DNA of 7,958 bases, taken from NCBI GenBank assembly GCA_017939855.1, contig JAGAZW010000041.1, positions 1 to 7,958 of the forward strand. The letters run 5' to 3'. The position numbers and the translations under genes are program-made. The stretch comes from Clostridia bacterium (GTDB lineage: Bacteria; Bacillota; Clostridia; Oscillospirales; Acutalibacteraceae). The notes under the pieces were generated by a model that searched no databases, was not told where the DNA came from, and saw only the letters and a program-made list of their open reading frames with translations. Shown here one piece after another: positions 5,649-7,958 of this stretch; positions within the stretch are counted from its first letter, which is position 1; the number at the start of each line of letters is the position of its first letter.

Positions 5649-5685
5649 CGAAATGTTTGCAAAATCAAAGATTTTGATCATTTCG
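5649..5685 (+). promoter_or_regulatory. 5'-terminal hairpin abutting a ribosome binding site
   Basis: CGAAATG (5649-5655) pairs with CATTTCG (5679-5685) and encloses a second perfect helix, CAAAATC/GATTTTG (5660-5666 with 5670-5676), with loop AAA. The helix starts almost exactly at the predicted transcript start, and its last pair uses the first G of GGAGAA (5685-5690), the ribosome binding site of the small ORF. There is no T tract after it, so it is not a terminator. A role in RNA stability or translation control is inferred. Confidence 0.6.
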
Positions 5686-5696
5686 GAGAACATTGA

Positions 5697-5792
5697 ATGA
5701 CTAAATTGCGGCTACGCCGAAGCGTCTATGATGCTGTTGAGCTGTCGCCCAACCAATTTATTAATATTGAAATTAATTTTAAAGGGTATTGA
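5697..5792 (+). CDS. Small ORF of 31 codons, possible leader peptide
   Basis: ATG 5697 has GGAGAA (5685-5690) six bases upstream. The frame runs 31 codons to TGA 5790-5792, three bases before the start of the PLP-enzyme gene. The peptide starts MTKLRLRRS and ends INIEINFKGY. Arg codons CGG, CGC and CGA are clustered at positions 5, 7 and 8, which are unusual codons in an AT-rich genome. The ribosome binding site of the next gene (AAAGGG, 5781-5786) lies inside its last codons, so translation of the two may be coupled. The segment 5708-5753 is clearly richer in G and C than its surroundings. No homologue is known to me. It could be a regulatory leader peptide, a small functional protein or a chance frame. 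Confidence 0.45.
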   Translation: MTKLRLRRSVYDAVELSPNQFINIEINFKGY

Positions 5793-5795
5793 GAT

Positions 5796-6722
5796 ATGGT
5801 TTATGATAATATTTTACAGGCGGTAGGGGATACTCCGATAATTCGTCTTAGGAATATGACTCCTCCTGATGCTGCGGAGATTCTGGTGAAATTTGAAGGT
5901 CTAAATGTTGGCGGCTCGATAAAAACCAGAACAGCGCTTAATATGATTCTTGACGCTGAACAAAGAGGCTTGATAAACAAAGATACAATTATTGTTGAAC
6001 CCACCAGTGGAAATCAAGGCATAGGTCTTGCCCTTGTGGGTGCAGTAAAAGGGTATAAGGTAAGAATAATTATGCCCGATTCGGTCAGTGAGGAAAGGCG
6101 TAAGCTTATTCGTCAATATGGTGCTGAGGTCATTCTCGTTCACGATGCCGGCAATATAGGACTCTGCATTGAAGAGTGTCTTAACATAGCACTTAGAATG
6201 AAAGCTGAAGATGAAAATGTTTTCGTTCCTCAACAGTTTGAAAATCCTGCCAATCCCGCTATTCAGCGTATCGGCACAGGCAGAGAGATCTTACAACAGG
6301 TATCAGGACATATACATGGATTTTGCTCTGGTATTGGAACGGGTGGAACTATTACGGGGATTGGCGAAACGCTGAAGGCCGAAAACCCTGATATCACTAT
6401 TTGGGCGGTAGAGCCTGAAAATGCAGCTATACTTTCGGGTGGCTCTATTGGAACTCACGTTCAGATGGGAATAGGCGACGGAATTATCCCCGAAATACTT
6501 AATCAGGAAATATATGACGAAGTTTGCATAATTAAAGATGAAGAGGCATTACAAGCGGCAAAAGATTTGGCAAAAAAAGAGGGCATATTGTGCGGAATCA
6601 GCAGTGGTACTAATGTTGCGGCGGCAATAAAGCTCGCTAAAATCTTGGGTAAAGGAAAAACGGTAGTTACGGTGCTTCCCGATACTGCCGAAAGATATTT
6701 TTCCACCCCACTTTTTGAATAA
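5796..6722 (+). CDS. Cysteine-synthase-like PLP-dependent enzyme
   Basis: This 308-aa fold-type-II PLP enzyme closely resembles O-acetylserine sulfhydrylase (CysK), which replaces the acetyl group of O-acetylserine with sulfide. Visible landmarks are GDTPIIRL (11-18), the Schiff-base Lys K43 in GGSIKTR, PTSGNQGIG (69-77) for the substrate carboxylate, PQQFENPANP (145-154), the phosphate loop GTGGT (181-185), GIGDGIIP (225-232), GISSGT (267-272) with the serine that contacts the pyridine nitrogen, and the final YFSTPLF. Two usually invariant positions differ: KDR is KTR (T44) and SGNTG is SGNQG (Q74), both next to catalytic residues. It may be a divergent CysK using another donor or nucleophile, so I give no symbol. 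No serine acetyltransferase gene (cysE) is adjacent. ATG 5796 has AAAGGG at 9-base spacing. It is second in a unit with the small ORF and the TIM-barrel gene. Confidence 0.88.
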   Translation: MVYDNILQAVGDTPIIRLRNMTPPDAAEILVKFEGLNVGGSIKTRTALNMILDAEQRGLINKDTIIVEPTSGNQGIGLALVGAVKGYKVRIIMPDSVSEERRKLIRQYGAEVILVHDAGNIGLCIEECLNIALRMKAEDENVFVPQQFENPANPAIQRIGTGREILQQVSGHIHGFCSGIGTGGTITGIGETLKAENPDITIWAVEPENAAILSGGSIGTHVQMGIGDGIIPEILNQEIYDEVCIIKDEEALQAAKDLAKKEGILCGISSGTNVAAAIKLAKILGKGKTVVTVLPDTAERYFSTPLFE

Positions 6723-6736
6723 AAAGGAGCTAAAAT

Positions 6737-7570
6737 ATGAATCAGAAAATTTGTTTCTACACTAAACCCTATAAGAGCGTTAAAAATTTTTATGACTTTA
6801 TAGATGTCACAGTAGAAAGCGGACTTTCCGCTATTGAGGCAACCTGTAATATGGATTTTGCTGTCCCGGATATTGAAGTGGCTAAGAAAATAAAAGCTTA
6901 TGCAGACAGCAAAGGGGTAGTTTTTACCTGCTTTTCTATATGGTCAAATTTAGTTGGTGAGGATGCACGTCAACAAATCGATCGCATGAAACAATATGCT
7001 GAAATTGCTGCAGCAATTGGTTCGCCGTATCTTCATCATACTATTGTGGGGGAATGCTGTGAACCCGACAATGTTCTCCCTAAAAAAGAAGAATATTTCA
7101 ATGAGGGTATACAAGCGGTCAGAGAGATATACGATTATGCAAAAAAATGCGGTGTGAGAACCGTATATGAGGACCAAGGATACATATTCAACGGAGTTAC
7201 CACCTTCAAGAGATTTTTGCAGGAGGTGAATCGTGACGTAGGTGTTGTGGCGGACCTGGGCAACATCTATATGACGAATGAAAAGATAGAGGATTTTATT
7301 CAGGAATTTTCCGATAAAATAGTTAATGTTCATTTTAAGGACCTGACGATTGATGAAAAGGATATTTCGGGTAGTGGTCTCAAATCCCTTCGAGGCGGAT
7401 ATATGAACTGCTGTGAAATCGGCAAAGGTATTGTGAATTTTAAAACTTGTATTGATATGATAAAAAAGATGGGATATGACGGTTTTTATGCTATTGAATA
7501 CGGCAACTGCGAAGATGAGTCTCCCGTCATTAAAGATATATTAAATCGAGTTGATAACTGGCTTAAATAA
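6737..7570 (+). CDS. Sugar phosphate isomerase/epimerase-like TIM-barrel protein
   Basis: The 277-aa product belongs to the xylose-isomerase-like TIM-barrel (AP_endonuc_2) superfamily, whose members include sugar epimerases, hydroxypyruvate isomerase, inosose dehydratase and endonuclease IV. The four positions that usually bind the divalent metal are all recognisable: E145 in VYEDQG, D173 in ADLGN, H199 in NVHFKD and E254 in AIEYG. H100-H101 (YLHHT) and EAT (34-36) lie at other strand ends facing the barrel mouth. The full barrel is present and the length is normal. ATG 6737 has AAGGAG (6724-6729) at 7 bases and lies 14 bases after the PLP-enzyme stop, so the two are cotranscribed. Substrate cannot be deduced. 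Pairing with an amino-acid-modifying PLP enzyme hints at a small carbohydrate or amino-acid pathway rather than DNA repair, but that is inference. Confidence 0.87.
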   Translation: MNQKICFYTKPYKSVKNFYDFIDVTVESGLSAIEATCNMDFAVPDIEVAKKIKAYADSKGVVFTCFSIWSNLVGEDARQQIDRMKQYAEIAAAIGSPYLHHTIVGECCEPDNVLPKKEEYFNEGIQAVREIYDYAKKCGVRTVYEDQGYIFNGVTTFKRFLQEVNRDVGVVADLGNIYMTNEKIEDFIQEFSDKIVNVHFKDLTIDEKDISGSGLKSLRGGYMNCCEIGKGIVNFKTCIDMIKKMGYDGFYAIEYGNCEDESPVIKDILNRVDNWLK

Positions 7571-7580
7571 TTTATAAATA

Positions 7581-7620
7581 CCCTATATGTGCCTGAAGGT
7601 ACATATAGGGGTTTGTTTCT
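7581..7620 (+). terminator. Rho-independent terminator after the TIM-barrel gene
   Basis: CCCTATATGTGCC (7581-7593) pairs with GGTACATATAGGG (7598-7610), 13 pairs with one G-T wobble and loop TGAA, followed by the T-rich GTTTGTTTCT. It closes the unit that begins at 5613. Confidence 0.92.
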
Positions 7621-7632
7621 TTGTATTAACGC

Positions 7633-7667
7633 AAGTTATAGCGTTTTCGACAGTTTGCTATAAACTT
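7633..7667. repeat. Imperfect inverted repeat upstream of the polysaccharide gene
   Basis: AAGTTATAGC (7633-7642) is matched by GCTATAAACTT (7657-7667), ten pairs with one bulged base and a 14-base loop. It lies about 37 bases before the -35 box at 7704. It could be an operator or a weak hairpin; nothing shows which. Confidence 0.35.
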
Positions 7668-7703
7668 TCGCCAAATATTACAAAAAATTGTATAAAATTA
7701 TTG

Positions 7704-7732
7704 TTGCAATTTCATCATTCGGATAGTATAAT
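7704..7732 (+). promoter_or_regulatory. Sigma-A promoter of the Wzz-like gene
   Basis: TTGCAA (7704-7709), a 17-base spacer and a perfect TATAAT (7727-7732) predict a start near 7739 and a leader of about 60 bases that is AT-rich and lacks a clear strong hairpin. Confidence 0.75.
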
Positions 7733-7801
7733 ATTAATATATAATGTTATAATTGCGTGAATTGTAATTTTAAGCAAATTGCCCATAGGAAGTTGATGAG
7801 A

Positions 7802-7958
7802 ATGAATAAAAAAGAAAACAATACAAATGAATATTATTCGATAGATTTAATACATATTTTTAAAAGCCTGTTCAGAAGATTATGGATTATAATTCTGTCA
7901 GCAGTTCTTGCTGCAGCCATAGGCTTTTCGGTAGCAGCATTTCTGATAGCTCCTAAAT
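7802..7958 (+). CDS. Wzz/CpsC-type polysaccharide chain-length protein, N-terminal part
   Basis: The gene runs off the right edge after 52 codons. The visible part has a short polar start, then YSIDLIHIFKSLFRRLW (12-28), then a hydrophobic membrane helix (about 29-50) ending FLIAPK. This is the N-terminal pattern of the Wzz domain of Gram-positive chain-length and tyrosine-kinase adaptor proteins (CapA/CpsC/EpsA type), which sit in the membrane and control polymer length of capsule or exopolysaccharide. ATG 7802 is chosen because AGGAAG (7787-7792) lies 9 bases upstream; the in-frame ATG at 7796 is too close to it. It is expected to open a capsule or exopolysaccharide operon to the right. Confidence 0.8.
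   Translation, partial: MNKKENNTNEYYSIDLIHIFKSLFRRLWIIILSAVLAAAIGFSVAAFLIAPK

Noticed and set aside
5709..5753. GC-rich dispersed intergenic repeat (CGGC-TAC-GCCG and GTTG/CAAC hairpins)
   Set aside because: There is no second copy in the window, the stems are only 4 pairs each, and the stretch is better explained as coding sequence of the 31-codon ORF.
5649..5795. Cys T-box or S-box riboswitch before the cysteine-synthase-like gene
   Set aside because: There is no T-box sequence (AGGGTGGNACCGCG-like), no S-box core and no terminator/antiterminator pair; the leader holds one hairpin and a small ORF.
6950..7333. Minus-strand 127-aa frame inside the TIM-barrel gene
   Set aside because: It is antisense to a gene with all four metal-ligand motifs intact and has no promoter or ribosome binding site of its own.

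Overview
The window reads as AT-rich chromosomal DNA of an endospore-forming Clostridia-type Firmicute. The evidence is a sigma-G gene and a spoIIR gene (both specific to endospore formers), an MEP-pathway ispE, AGGAGG-type ribosome binding sites, several TTG starts, and TTGACA/TATAAT promoters. I cannot place it below class level.

Layout. Positions 1-375: the start of an XRE-type regulator running off the left edge on the minus strand, then tRNA-Thr(CGT) with its own strong promoter and terminator. Positions 376-2478: sigG, preceded by a good match to the sigma-F promoter consensus, faces a minus-strand DegV-family fatty-acid-binding protein gene. Between them lie a strong hairpin terminator and an unassigned, possibly pseudoknotted, structured element. 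Positions 2503-4791: a plus-strand block of a VanZ-like membrane protein, ispE and spoIIR. An intergenic hairpin there overlaps the spoIIR ribosome binding site. Positions 4807-5554: a divergent pair of small genes of unknown function, one of 71 aa and one of 144 aa (helical). Positions 5613-7620: a self-contained transcription unit with its own promoter, a 5'-terminal hairpin, a 31-codon small ORF, a cysteine-synthase-like PLP enzyme, a xylose-isomerase-like TIM-barrel protein and a strong terminator. Positions 7704-7958: a promoter and the N-terminus of a Wzz/CpsC-type polysaccharide chain-length protein, probably the start of a surface-polysaccharide locus.

How the parts work together. sigG and spoIIR belong to the same developmental cascade: sigma-F acts in the forespore, SpoIIR signals to the mother cell, and sigma-G takes over later in the forespore. 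ispE and degV are housekeeping lipid genes (isoprenoid precursors and fatty-acid handling). The small ORF, PLP enzyme and TIM-barrel unit at 5613-7620 is the least explained part and the best candidate for an undescribed small pathway. No insertion sequence, phage gene, CRISPR array or classical defence system is visible.
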